From Narthecium ossifragum (lineage: Eukaryota; Streptophyta; Magnoliopsida; Dioscoreales; Nartheciaceae), in the NCBI GenBank assembly GCA_963920575.1, contig OY986969.1, forward strand, positions 1,932,001-1,996,000: a stretch of 64,000 bases of DNA. Direction: 5' to 3'. Positions 46,013 to 57,060 of the stretch are shown here, piece by piece. The translations under genes and the position numbers were made by a program. The first letter of the stretch is position 1; every line of letters begins with the position of its first letter. The notes beneath the pieces were generated by a model. It was given only the letters and a program-made list of their open reading frames with translations. It made no database searches and had not been told where the DNA came from.

Positions 46013-48290
46013 TCTCTAGTCAAAGTTTGTATGACCCAAAGTTAAGGTACTAATAAACTTTTCTCCCTGATCCCGGATATACTATCAATAGACAGTGGAC
46101 CGAATCCTTCTATAACTCTGAGATTACATAGTTTTTAACCACTCCACTTGCAGGTTATCTTTCCTCCACTGAAACAGGTTCCCATATGTAACTGCATCAA
46201 CCTGTAAAACCACACAATTTGTTGATAATGGCATCAATTTGCTGAGGTGCATGCTGAATAGCATGACATTTTCCTACTCATCAGTCTTAAGTAACAAGCT
46301 TTTGCATGATCACACACCGATAACAGGAACATCAGGTCAGCTGAAAAAAAGGTAAAAACTTAGTTAAAGAGAGTGATTTTTCCTGCAAAGTATCCATATA
46401 AGCATTTATTCAGAAACTAATTGCCATGTTGTCATGGAAAAATGAAGTAATAGCATTTGCGACCCTGATCCTAATTCAAACCATTACAACAATCATCGAG
46501 CACTATGGAAACTACTTTACAGTGCGCTTGTATTCCTATGCTCACCAATCTTTCCATGACAGGATGCATTTGTTACTATTACTAGTTTTTTTTTTTTATG
46601 TAATACTCAGCAGCTTAAGTTAAATTTGACTTCTTAGTGCCAGTTGTCCACTCTACATGAACCCTTCTATTTCAACAAGAGGGTGATCACTCAGCAAATT
46701 CTCACAGAAGCTTTGCACAAAACACATTTATGGTTTGCCTCACGGTAGCATCATCCATGTAGTTATTTTTAACATTGAAACGACATATGGTAGGAAAAAT
46801 TTATGGACATAAACATGGAGTAATGTGCAGAGAGTAATCTTCGGGAAAACTAGACTCAATTTTCGTTCACTTCATGTCAGGTTTAATTAAGAGAGCATCA
46901 AATACACCCTGCAACAATAGCTAATAGACATGCGACAAAAATATTTCTCATACATTCATATGTGAATTAACAAAACTAAACTTCATTTCATCCTACTATT
47001 TTCTACCACTCGAAAATCAAATATGACTTCAGAGTTCCAAGCATCTTGGACATTAGACCGTTAGGAAGACCATGGACGCATCCTAAACATTCTAGCCAGA
47101 GCTGAACTGCTGAATGGACACCCAGACATAATTAGCCATTTATTGGACAAGTGAGCATGTGCCCGCACTGCAGAGTTAGCATCAGAAAACCATGACCAAT
47201 AACCTGCTTGAGGCTCTTATTTCTGCCTTACACAAAATAAGGATCTCAGAATCACCTTGATGACAAACTATATTTTTAATGAGCCTATGCATAAGCATTC
47301 CCTGCATGCATGAACTAATCTTATTTGTATGTTCCAAGAAGTGAACATCGAATGCAATTCAAATATATGTGTGCATATATCTGATGTCCATTTGTAAGTT
47401 CCTCCATGCCAAACTTATAAAATTGGTACAACAGTTAGCTCTGAATCAATTAACAAGTCACCAATATCAAAAGGTCAGGTCCTCCTCCAAAATGTCTACA
47501 GAAACAATTGATCAAGAAACTGGAACCAAGTTCTTCAAGTATCAATAGCTCCAATCAAATTCCCTCTCCACAGTCATAACAAGATCATTAAGTTCACCCG
47601 GATACAATTCCACAAAGAGTTCAAAAACTGGCATAATCAACAGCAATTACCATGATGACATCTGAGTAGTTCATAAGATTCTTATGTTAATGATTCCTAC
47701 AAGAGAGCTAGAGATAAGCACATACAAATTCTGAAGGCCACCTATCCTACTACCATCGATAAAGGAATACACTCCCTTCTCACGAGTGAACTCATCTGCT
47801 CTCCAGACCTCCTCTTGTCCACATTTCCCCTCCGACCATGGCTATCTTCAATCTCACGAGAAGCAAAGATTACCGTATCCTATAAACAAGAAAAGCATCT
47901 CCAAACCAAGTGCCAGTCATCCCACAAAAGGATAACCAAAAAATAACACAAAATACCCCAAAAGAACCCGACAAACCCAAACCCAAACATCAAACCCCCA
48001 AATCGCAATCAAGAGCAAGATACTAACAGAAAGTTCAAGAACAATCATCTGAAAAGCGTGAAAACCATACCAACAAAGGCACTCAATAGGCCAAATGAGA
48101 CGCGAAAACGGATTCAATTACCCGAAACTCTTCCGTCCAGAAACCCTCGAAGCTATCGATTCGCAGAAGCCCAGAGCCAAAGCCAACGCCAAACCCTACC
48201 CTATTGTTAGGGTTTCTCCAGCTCGTGGACGCGGAGAGAGAGAGAGAGGCGATTGGGGTTTAGAGGAAACGATTTGGGGGGGTGGGGGGT
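46013..48290 (-). other. Probable 5' UTR with intron(s) of the phosphatase gene
   Basis: No coding exon with the right phase was found upstream of the ATG at 46012, and no other gene is visible. At 48160-48260 the minus strand has a CT-rich run (GA on the plus strand) and two telo-box-like AAACCCTA words, as is usual at the start of plant transcripts. The transcript may therefore begin near 48.2 kb and have a 5' UTR intron of about 2 kb. This is inferred; transcript data would settle it. Confidence 0.4.
48185..48265 (-). promoter_or_regulatory. Telo-box pair and CT-rich leader
   Basis: The plus strand reads AAACCCTACCCTATTGTTAG then GGTTT, which gives telo-box words on both strands. A (GA)n run follows at about 48233-48248. 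This is the likely transcription start region of the minus-strand phosphatase gene. Confidence 0.4.
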
Positions 48291-48299
48291 TATGAATGA

Positions 48300-49119
48300 A
48301 TCTTTGCAACAGTGGTTTTTTTTTTTGATTAGTCGAGCCCGAGGACGATTTGCAACAGTATAGTCTTGAGGACGATTTGAAATTGGGTGACCTAATTAGC
48401 TGAAATGAATTTAAATTTTGGGGTACGGGAAGTTTTTTTTTTACTTTGGCGGCAAAATTTATATTTGGCAACACGCCCGTCTCGAGCTGTCCACGGCTCC
48501 ACGGGTGTAGTATCCGACCCGCATCCGCTAAGCTATTTGGGCCTGGGAATAGATCCGATTCCTATTAAGTTATGGAACCTTAAAACTAATAAATTTGGAA
48601 CTTTTTTTTGGCATGCATAACACTTGAAAGAAGTGAATAAACCTAAATAAGGACTAGCTAGCTATATAGATCCTTCGAGTTTTTTATTTGTGTGTGATTC
48701 CTTTGACTGGTCTCTTTTTATTTCCTTTTTTTTATTAATTTAGTCTTTTATTTGGCTGTGGCTGGTCTGATCTGATATTGCTCTTAAAATCTAAAATAGT
48801 CAAAATATGTCTTTGATTTATTTAAGTAGATACATGCAAAGTGACCTGAACCAATTAAATTTTCTATCCTTACTGAGAGGATGATATTTTTGTTTTTTTC
48901 ACTCGTGGTCATTTCTAGTTGTCATTTTACATGAATCTCTCTTCTGAAAGTTCAAACTCTAGTTGCCATTCAGTTGGAAGTCACTCTGCATACATCTCCT
49001 ATCAAATAGTTTGATGATTCCAAATTCATAAAAGCAAAATACAAAACGGCCAAATGTCGTATAAATTAATAAAACTTAAGAGGATTTATACGTAGCTTGC
49101 ACATTATGTGCCATTTTAC
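48300..49119. other. Intergenic, no gene recognised
   Basis: AT-rich sequence with T runs. Nothing coding was found. Confidence 0.4.
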
Positions 49120-49336
49120 TAGCTGTGCAGGGAGTCTGGGGGAGCGTCGTGTGTTGGTCGACTTCTTGATGTTTGGTGGCGACTTGATGTATTTTCTATT
49201 TTTTCAATTGTCTATATCCCTAGAGAGGAGATTAGAAGGGCCGATGAGATTGCTCGTCTGGCTCGTACTAGGGTAGCTTGATTGTCCTGTAGCCGTCTCA
49301 ACGTTGTTACGGCTTAACTGTAAAAAAAAAAAAAAA
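49120..49336 (+). pseudogene. LINE 3' end fragment with poly-A
   Basis: The frame FSIVYIPREEIRRADEIARL then ARTRVA and a stop is the end of a plant LINE RNase H domain (compare RADELARAARV at 22.7 kb). The 3' UTR GTAGCCGTCTCAACGTTGTTACGGCTTAACTG folds as a stem (TAGCCGT with ACGGCTTA) and is followed by A15. The left border and a target duplication were not found. Confidence 0.75.
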
Positions 49337-50720
49337 GAAGACTATTTGAAACGTTATATATACACCAGCGGTCTCTCAAGTGGAACTCAATTTTTCAAGC
49401 AACTCAGTTAAGCCATGACTAAAGCTTGAGATATTGCACCCGGTGCAAACACAGGACCAGTAGACCCCAGAGGAAATAACCGTGCAGGCAATCAAGCTAG
49501 CCACAACAAGCAAATATAGCAAGAAGAATATTTTCCACAAAATAAGAATCTCACACATCCTGCTTAAAAATCGGTCAAAATCATCATTACAATCAGTCTC
49601 CACATTTTGGAATATTAACAGGCAACACAAATCTCTAATTAGGAGTATGAGTCTGTCTAAAGTAATCACTAAGGCTTGCAGCTAACCCACATCATCCCAT
49701 TTGTAACAACTGGTTTGAAGTGACAATAATCAAGTTCCTTATAACCATAAAAACTTGGCCACAAACATAGAACTAATCCAAAGGCTGGAATTCATCTAAA
49801 ACAGCCCTAAGAATGATAAACCTATATAACGAACAAGTTTCGTCCTCAATCTTACCTAAATAAGAAAACCAATCACAAGAACATTCGTACTCTAAAGTTT
49901 AATACGGCCGATGATGATCGTAGGATGAAGCATTTCTCATATATTCTGAAAAAAGGGTACAGATTATCCAGCATAAATGTACATGCATGTGGAAAGGATT
50001 CAAGACCTACTCATTCGGTACAGCAAAAAATGAAAAAGGAATTTAAGTTAAAGCCTCTTGACGACTGATATTTGTTAGAGAATATCTACTGAGATCTAAG
50101 AATCTTACTAATTCTGGTTATCCAATTAACAGGCACTTCCTGCAGGGGAAAATCAGCATAGACCGCACCAAGTATGGAACTCTAATGACGAAAAACAGAA
50201 GCATGGCCATCAAGAATAGGTACAATATGAAGCACAAACTCAATTCAAGAATGGAGAGAGTTAAGACCACTCATCAGCCAGACAACAACTTGCTAATTCT
50301 AGAAACCGAAGGGAAGCGAACTATGCATCCTCACAGAGAAGACTAATAATCGTGTGATCAAGTACTGGAAAGAACATTGAGTCTGATATCTCCTTCCCCC
50401 ATCCCACTTCTTTCTTCCCTATGCTCTTCTAGATGAAAGGAGATCTACATTACTTTTAACACAACAGACAAACTTAAACACATTAATGTGTTAGAGTTAA
50501 CTACTTTTAAAGCAATTGAAAGGCAGAGAGCAAAGATTACAATTATGAATCACACTCCAACTACAATAGAAAGAACGATGGCGATGGATAGCTGTTTAAC
50601 AGGCAGATTTTGATTGATGTCTGATTATTAAGAGCACAAATTTACCAAAAGAGGGAAATGGAGCAAAAAGAGAAATTCCTTCTACATGTCACTCCCTTTC
50701 CACAGCAAGGAAACAGCAAC
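49337..50720. other. Intergenic sequence and 6PGD 3' flank
   Basis: No gene recognised. The last few hundred bases before 50721 should contain the 3' UTR of the minus-strand 6-phosphogluconate dehydrogenase gene. Confidence 0.45.
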
Positions 50721-53700
50721 TCATTTGAAGGCACCTGCCTCAGATTTGCTCTGTCTAGCTAGCTTCGTCCACTCAGTATGGAATGACCCTGCAGAGTCAA
50801 CTCGCTCATAGGTATGAGCTCCAAACAGGTCCCTTTGTGCCTGAACTAGGTTTGCTGGGAGCCTTGCCCGCCGGTATGTATCAAAGTATGACAGGCTAGC
50901 GCACATTCCTGGAGTGCTGATGCCAGCCTCAATAGCCAATGCCACAACTCTCCTCCATGCCCCCTGCCGCTGCACCATTTCCCTGGCAAACTCTGGGTCT
51001 ACAATCAGATTCAAAAGCCCTCGGTTCCTCTCATATGCCTTCTTGATCCTATCAAGAAACCTTGCCCTAATAATGCACCCTCCCTTCCATATCCTTGCAA
51101 GCTCGCCCAAGTCAAGATTCCACCCCTTCTCCCGGCTCTTTGCATGAAGAAGATTCATCCCCTGGGCATAGCTACAGATCTTCGATGCGTACAAAGCTTG
51201 CCGCACATCATCAATCAACAGCTTCTTGTCCAAAGACCTCACTCCCAATACATCACCGCCAATACCAGCCTGCTCAAGAACCTTAGAGGCAGCCTCACGC
51301 TCATCCTTCAACCCACTCAGATACCGGCAGTCAAGAGAGGCGGCTATAGTGGGTGCAGCGATGGAGAGCTCGGCTGCCTGCTGGACAGTCCACTTGCCGG
51401 TGCCCTTCATCCCTGTCTTATCGAGTATCTTGTCGACGAGCTCGCCCTCTCCATGTTCATCTTTAACTTTAAAGATGTCAGCGGTAATCTCAACAAGGAA
51501 GCTCTCGAGCTCCCCTTGGTTCCATTCGTCGAAGATGGCGGCAAGCTCAGCATTGGAGAGGCCACCGAGGGTGCGAAGGACGTCATATGCCTCTGCAATA
51601 AGTTGCATGTCGCCATACTCGATGCCATTGTGGACCATCTTCACAAAGTTGCCAGCGCCGCCCTCACCAACATAGGTGACGCAGGGACCATCATCCACCT
51701 GAGCGGCTACCTTCCGTAGTATGTCCTCGACATTCTGGTAGGCCTGTAAGCAAGGATAGGGGAGTCAGCAGATCATATTTGGGTTCATCTTTTCTAAAGA
51801 TCTAGATCCGCATCCATTTAAGTAAGCACACAAGGATTCACGTGCATAAAGAGATTCCGTAACCATCCAAAACAGTTTAAACAAGTACCTGAATTGGGTC
51901 AGTAGATGCGGACACATTGAAGTCTACAAATGCAAAAATTTCAAGAAATCTGCTTAACATGATCATTGAGATACCGGATACAAATTTGGAATTCTCTTTT
52001 AACAAATGCAGGTTTTCAAGTGCTGACAGCTTTCAGAGTAAAATGCAACAAACTCCAAAAATGCTGCTTGACATGATTTTTTTAAAAATACCTAATACAA
52101 AAGTTGAAGTTTCGTAGGTACTTTACAGAAAGGCAGAGATAGAAGTCCTGATACATTACTTTCCAGACAAAATTGGAAGTTTCTTATCCAACAAAGTAGC
52201 GGATAAGGATTCAGATTTGTAAGCAACATCAATAACCATCCAAATCAGAGGAAATAAGCAAATGGATTAGTCACTAGATGGGAATAGATTTCAGTTTTAA
52301 AAAAGCAACATTTAAGACTTCACATTCTACTTGTTTTTATGATATACCAGGACTAAATCTACATTTCTTAGATACTCGTAGTAAAAAGAACCAGGGATTA
52401 AGATAACAAAAGATTACAACCAATAAAGGGAAGGAATTTTGCAAATAGCCCACCAACTCATGCTTATATTGCAATTACCCAAGTAGAATTAGTATTTGCA
52501 TCTCTCCCCATCTCCTTATTGGTACATCTAGCAAAATAACCACTATTGTGTTTATTTGTTGAACCTAATACCATGGCTTAGGGGCGCAAATGCCCTACAA
52601 ACTAACTTGTAGAAATCATCGGGCATGTAGTCGCATTCACGCTGTAAACCACACTCGCTCTTCCATGCCATAGATGAACCCAAATAATATCTTGCACAAG
52701 TTGCAACCCTCAAGGCTCGAACTTGGGTCTCTACATAGGAGGTCCCAAGCTCTTACCACTACACCATGCACTCATTATTGTTAGTTACTGCCAAAGATTG
52801 TTCGATGAATTCAATTGAAATCTAGTTATTTGCAGTTTGCACCTAATTCACAATCGCCCTTGGTTGGGTCATTTAAGTGAATCTTTTTGCTAGTAGCCCC
52901 ATGTATTATGCTATTTGATTGCAATTGTCTGCAATTAACACACTTTCCTTATACATTGTTTAACACTTTTAAAAAAATTAAACTAGCCCAAGCTACCTTA
53001 ACCAAACTATAACATGAATGACATAATTCCTCTGTATCAGGCCACTCAAGTAATGTCGGATTAGATTCAAATAATCTTGTTATATCCAATCAGATTAAAA
53101 TCAGATTTGAACCTTCTAATTACAATGGAAAGTTGGTTATGCCATATCATGTCGGAACGAGCCGAATCTAACTTCTTCAACCTAAAAGAACATATAAATT
53201 TTGTTTTTTTGAGCCGAACCAGAAACCGGTCTCATTCGTTTAACACAAACCCATTATTCTAGTAGAACTTTTGTCAATCGACATACAAAATAAAATGGTA
53301 TTTCAAAAAAGATTCAGAAAAATATTGCGTTTTTTAATTGATTGCAAGTGGGATTAACTATCCTACCTTCTTAGTCAAACAAGGACATGAAATTCAAAAA
53401 AAAAAAACCCATAAAGAATGGGTGGATTCTGTGATATATTTATAAAGCAGGCTATTTGCAATAAAGATATATTTGAAATTCAACATCTACTAACAAAAAA
53501 TTACAAATACAGTCTTTCTGTTAGGCAGGAAATTAACACAAGGGGATAACTGCAATGTGAATCATAGTGGAGAAATCAGGATACAAATACAAAATAAAGC
53601 AAGAGCTTATCTGCAAAATAAGCATAAAACAGAGGGATATTTTGCATGAAACCCAAAAGCGAGTGAAATTACAAGTAATATCTGGATACATCTTCTAATT

Positions 53701-56029
53701 AACAACATATAACAGACGAGAGTAAACTTTTATGATACAATAACCGGCTAAAAGAACAAATGCAAATAAAAATTGATCTAATTTTTAACTTTTTGTGTAA
53801 TGCAGCAAGCCAATTACAATATGAATCAAATATCACCACATGTGAATTTAAATTCGAGCACCAATTCAAGCAAGCGAAAAAAGTATATGATGTTGAATCA
53901 AAATCAAGTTCAAGTCTTCATTGAAATAGGTTAATTTGGAAACATTGAGAGAGAAATATGCTGCTATTATGACTAAAAAGTAAAAACAAAGAATCCGATT
54001 CAAATCTTGTCCTGATCCGATACGGCATGAAAAGCAAGCTGATTCGGATCAAGTTATTGGGTGTCATGCTATCATGACTAAAAATTCTCACTATCACCTT
54101 AGGGCACGCTTGGTTCACCAATTTTGGCCGAAAAGGAATGTTCATTTCCTTTCCAATGGGCTACTTTGGCGTTGGGTTTGCCAATTTAGCCCGGAAAGGA
54201 ACATTTCATTCCTAATCAAAGAAAAATACTCCATTCCTCCCTCCCCACTTGGAAATGATCCATCCATTCCAGACTTGTCAAAAGACATTATCACCCTTAG
54301 ATAATTGATCTCGACTACATCATCCTAATCCTTGGATAAAATAATTTTCCTTAGCATTGGATTATATATACGTAAAAGCAAGTTAAGCTTGAAGGCTGAA
54401 ATGAAATGCAGATAAGTTATTATATTTTAGATGAATATAAACAGTTGAATATGTAGTAATTTTTAGTGGTTGTCTATGTCGAGGATAGTATGATCATTCA
54501 AGTATAATTCTCATTCCGTTCCCATGTTTATTAGTGCATACCAAACATATGAAACCATTATTTTCATTCTCGTTCCTTGTTCTTCCTAACACAGTCACTC
54601 TCACTCTCATCCTCAGTCCAATCCATTCCCATTCTCATTCTCAATCCTAAGGCCAAGTTTGGTTCAAATAGAGCAATGGAATGATAAACGGGAATGTGGA
54701 AGGGGAATGTACTGAAAATTGGAGGATTAGAATGAAACTGATTGTGTTTAGTAGAAGAAGGAATGAGGATGGGAATTATGGTTTAATATGCTTGGTATAC
54801 ACTAATAAACAAGATCACGGAATGAGAATCATGTTTGAATGATCATACTGCCCTTGACATGTACAGCAATCAACATATACGCATATTCAACTATCTATAT
54901 CTATCTAAAATATAGTAACTTAGCTGCTTTTCCTTTTGACCTACAGGTATGTTGGTGTGTAACTTATCTAGCAGATAATAATTATTTTGATATGATATGT
55001 TTTTAATTAAATGTGAGATGTATTGTTACCACATACTAAACTTTTTAATCTAGAGGTAGAGAATCGTTTCATCCAAGGATCAGGATGATATAATTAAACA
55101 GATAGGATTAACTAATTAGGAGCAATTATGTATTTTGCATATCAATCCTCGCTCCGGCCTGAATCACGGCCTGAATCAAATGGGTCATTACTGGGCAGGG
55201 AGGAATGGCCTACTCCTCTTTGACCAAAAAAGGAATGTTCCTTACCGGCTAAATTGGCAAACCAAACGTCAGAATGACCCTTTGGAAAGGAAAAGAGTAT
55301 TTCTTTTCGGCCAAAAGTGGCAAACCAAAGGTGCCTTCCTTTATTTGAAAAACCGTAGAGTATGATATATCACTTCTGAATGTCATCGAATTTAGACTAC
55401 CGCGCGAAAAATAAGTCCTCGAATTTAACTGGCGTAATAAACGAGTTAATCGCGTAATTAAATCCCACGGAGACATTTGACTATTTGAGCAAATGAATAG
55501 TAATCGGATCGGGTACCATGATCCAGATACTATGAATCCGAATCCGACATTAACAAAGGATCGGGTATACCTGGTAGGATCCGCCGGGCATGAGAGACGG
55601 ACCATTTCGGGCGCCGTCCTCGCCGCCGGAGACGCCCATGCCGAGGTAGAGCAACCCCTTGGCAGCGGTCTCGCGAATCCTCCTCTCAGTGTTCTCGTAC
55701 CACTCGTTCCCCCCATCGATGATCGCATCGCCGGGCTCCATATGCTGAGCGAGGGCTTCGATTGTCTGATCGACAGGCGCCCCGGCCTTGACGAGGATCA
55801 CCACCGAGCGGGGGCGGCGGATGGAGAGCACGAAGTCGCGCGGGGTCCGGTGGCCAGCAAGAGGGAGGCCGCCCTCTGCAGCGGCGCGGGCCTCGGTCTC
55901 GTCCACCTTCACCGGGGTCCGGTTGTACACCGAGATCGGGAACCCCTTCTCCGCGATGTTGAGAGCCAGGTTCTGGCCCATCACCGCCAGCCCCGCCAGC
56001 CCGATCCGCGACAGCGCCGCTGCCTCCAT
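50721..56029 (-). CDS. 6-phosphogluconate dehydrogenase, decarboxylating
   Basis: Two exons, 56029-55571 and 51743-50721, give 493 residues, normal for the family. The enzyme converts 6-phosphogluconate to ribulose 5-phosphate and CO2 with NADP in the oxidative pentose phosphate pathway. Seen are the NADP-binding start GLAGLAVMGQNLALNIAEKG (residues 10-29), IIDGGNEWYENTERR, LGMGVSGGEDGARNGPSLMP, the catalytic KMVHNGIEYGDMQ, the signature LDKTGMKGTGKWTVQQ, and the C-terminal FGAHTYERVD. There is no N-terminal transit peptide, and the C-terminus (EAGAFK) is not a peroxisomal signal. The body nevertheless resembles the Arabidopsis PGD1/PGD3 group (RTLGGLSNAEL…; …NLVQAQRDLFGAHTYER). Cytosolic location is therefore inferred. 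The single 3.8-kb intron carries a SINE-like copy and a 1.2-kb inverted-repeat element. The CDS is intact. Confidence 0.96.
52575..52770 (-). mobile_element. SINE-like tRNA-derived element in the 6PGD intron
   Basis: On the minus strand the head GCATGGTGTAGTGGTAAGAG carries an A-box-like word (TAGTGGTAAGAG). After about 25 bp comes AAGTTCGAGCC, a B-box-like word, both at tRNA-like spacing. It cannot be a tRNA gene because the arms do not pair and unrelated sequence follows (…GTTGCAACTTGTGCAAG…). It ends near TTGTTTATTT. Family and exact borders are unknown. Confidence 0.5.
54102..55336. mobile_element. 1.2-kb foldback element (whole-length inverted repeat) in the 6PGD intron
   Basis: The left end GGGCACGCTTGGTTCACCAA then TTTTGGCCGAAAAG is matched in inverted sense by the right end (GGCACCTTTGGTTTGCCACTTTTGGCCGAAAAG on the minus strand, here as two parts). 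The pairing goes on through the arms. Examples are CATCCTAATCCTTGGATAAA at 54320 against its counterpart near 55080, and AGTATGATCATTCAA at 54488 against 54845. The centre is near 54650-54690. Each arm is about 550-640 bp. The end pattern TTA/GGGCACG…TTTGG suggests PIF/Harbinger (Tourist) origin; a TTA duplication is seen only on the left. No coding frame. Confidence 0.8.
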
Positions 56030-56159
56030 CCTTCGGCGATTGGCACTTCGGTCGATCTAGGGTTCAAGAGAGGAGTTCCGAATGCGGAGACGAAGGTGGT
56101 GGGTGTGGGGGGTTGGGGTTTGGAGGTCAAGCAGGAGGGTGGGGTGGGCGGAGGCTTCG

Positions 56160-57051
56160 ATAACTAAAAAGGAGCAAAGCGACCTTTGGCTTCTTGTTGG
56201 GGTTTTAACAGATTGGCCCTTCGAGTTTTAAGAAATAGTAGATAGGTCCGTTGGAGGCATAATTTTAACACAAACGGTTTGCCTTAATGCCTCTAGAGAA
56301 GCGTGAGAAGCCGCTACAAGAATTAGCTAGTGATTGATTGGTTCCTGAGAACAGAGAGGAGCGTGAGTTGTGCTGCGGCAGCATCACATGTAAAAGTACA
56401 CTGCATTGAATTATATCCCTTTTAAGTCCATCAAAGATTAAAAAATAGCCATCAGAGTCAAAAGACTACAATTAACAGAAAAGGAGGGGTTCAACTGGTC
56501 ATTCTGTTTGTATTGTTGTATTACTTCAAACTTAATTGGGATCTTAATGAGGACAAGTAGAAAGGACTCGACTCAAGTGGCCAGGGGTGGGTGAGGCCCT
56601 ATCAATAATTTCCAACTTCATGACGGAGTATGAGTTCTCAGCCACCCGGACTTATCGAAGCCGCGAAGGGCCGGCCAATCGGGAATCAATAATAATTCAC
56701 AACGATCCCCACGCGAACAGTCTATGCGACCTCGTCATATCCACCGTCTATAATGCCTCGATATGTGTCCTTGGGTACATCTTATACAGTACCACCGCTG
56801 CGGTTACGTCCACTCCGATTCGTTCGGCGGTCTTCACTCCGGTCCGCTTACCGGCCCCACCGCAAACGTCACCGCTCCCGAAACCAAAACCAACGGAAAT
56901 AACCAACTCCTCCCCCAGCTCTCCCCTCTAAGCGCGGGAAACCATCCACAAACCTCTTGAAGCTCTATAACATCCCCTCCACCACCACCCCTTTCATACC
57001 CCTTCCTCCTCCCCTCTTATAGCAGCCTTGGGCCTCTCCGGGCTGGCCCCA
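56160..57051. other. Intergenic region between divergent 6PGD and LRX genes
   Basis: This 1.0-kb region must hold the promoters of both genes. From about 56750 on it becomes C-rich. CTATAACATCCCCTCC near 56963 is the best TATA-like candidate for the LRX gene. No other gene is visible. Confidence 0.45.
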
Positions 57052-57060
57052 ATGCCCACC

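Noticed and set aside
48188..48215. Telomere-like AAACCCTA sequence as interstitial telomere
   Set aside because: Only two isolated words and no tandem array; a telo-box in a leader is more likely.
51144..51719. Plus-strand open frame of 191 codons opposite the 6PGD exon
   Set aside because: It is antisense to a well-supported, conserved coding exon.
55493..56167. Plus-strand open frame of 224 codons
   Set aside because: It is antisense to 6PGD exon 1 in GC-rich DNA; no protein similarity recognised.
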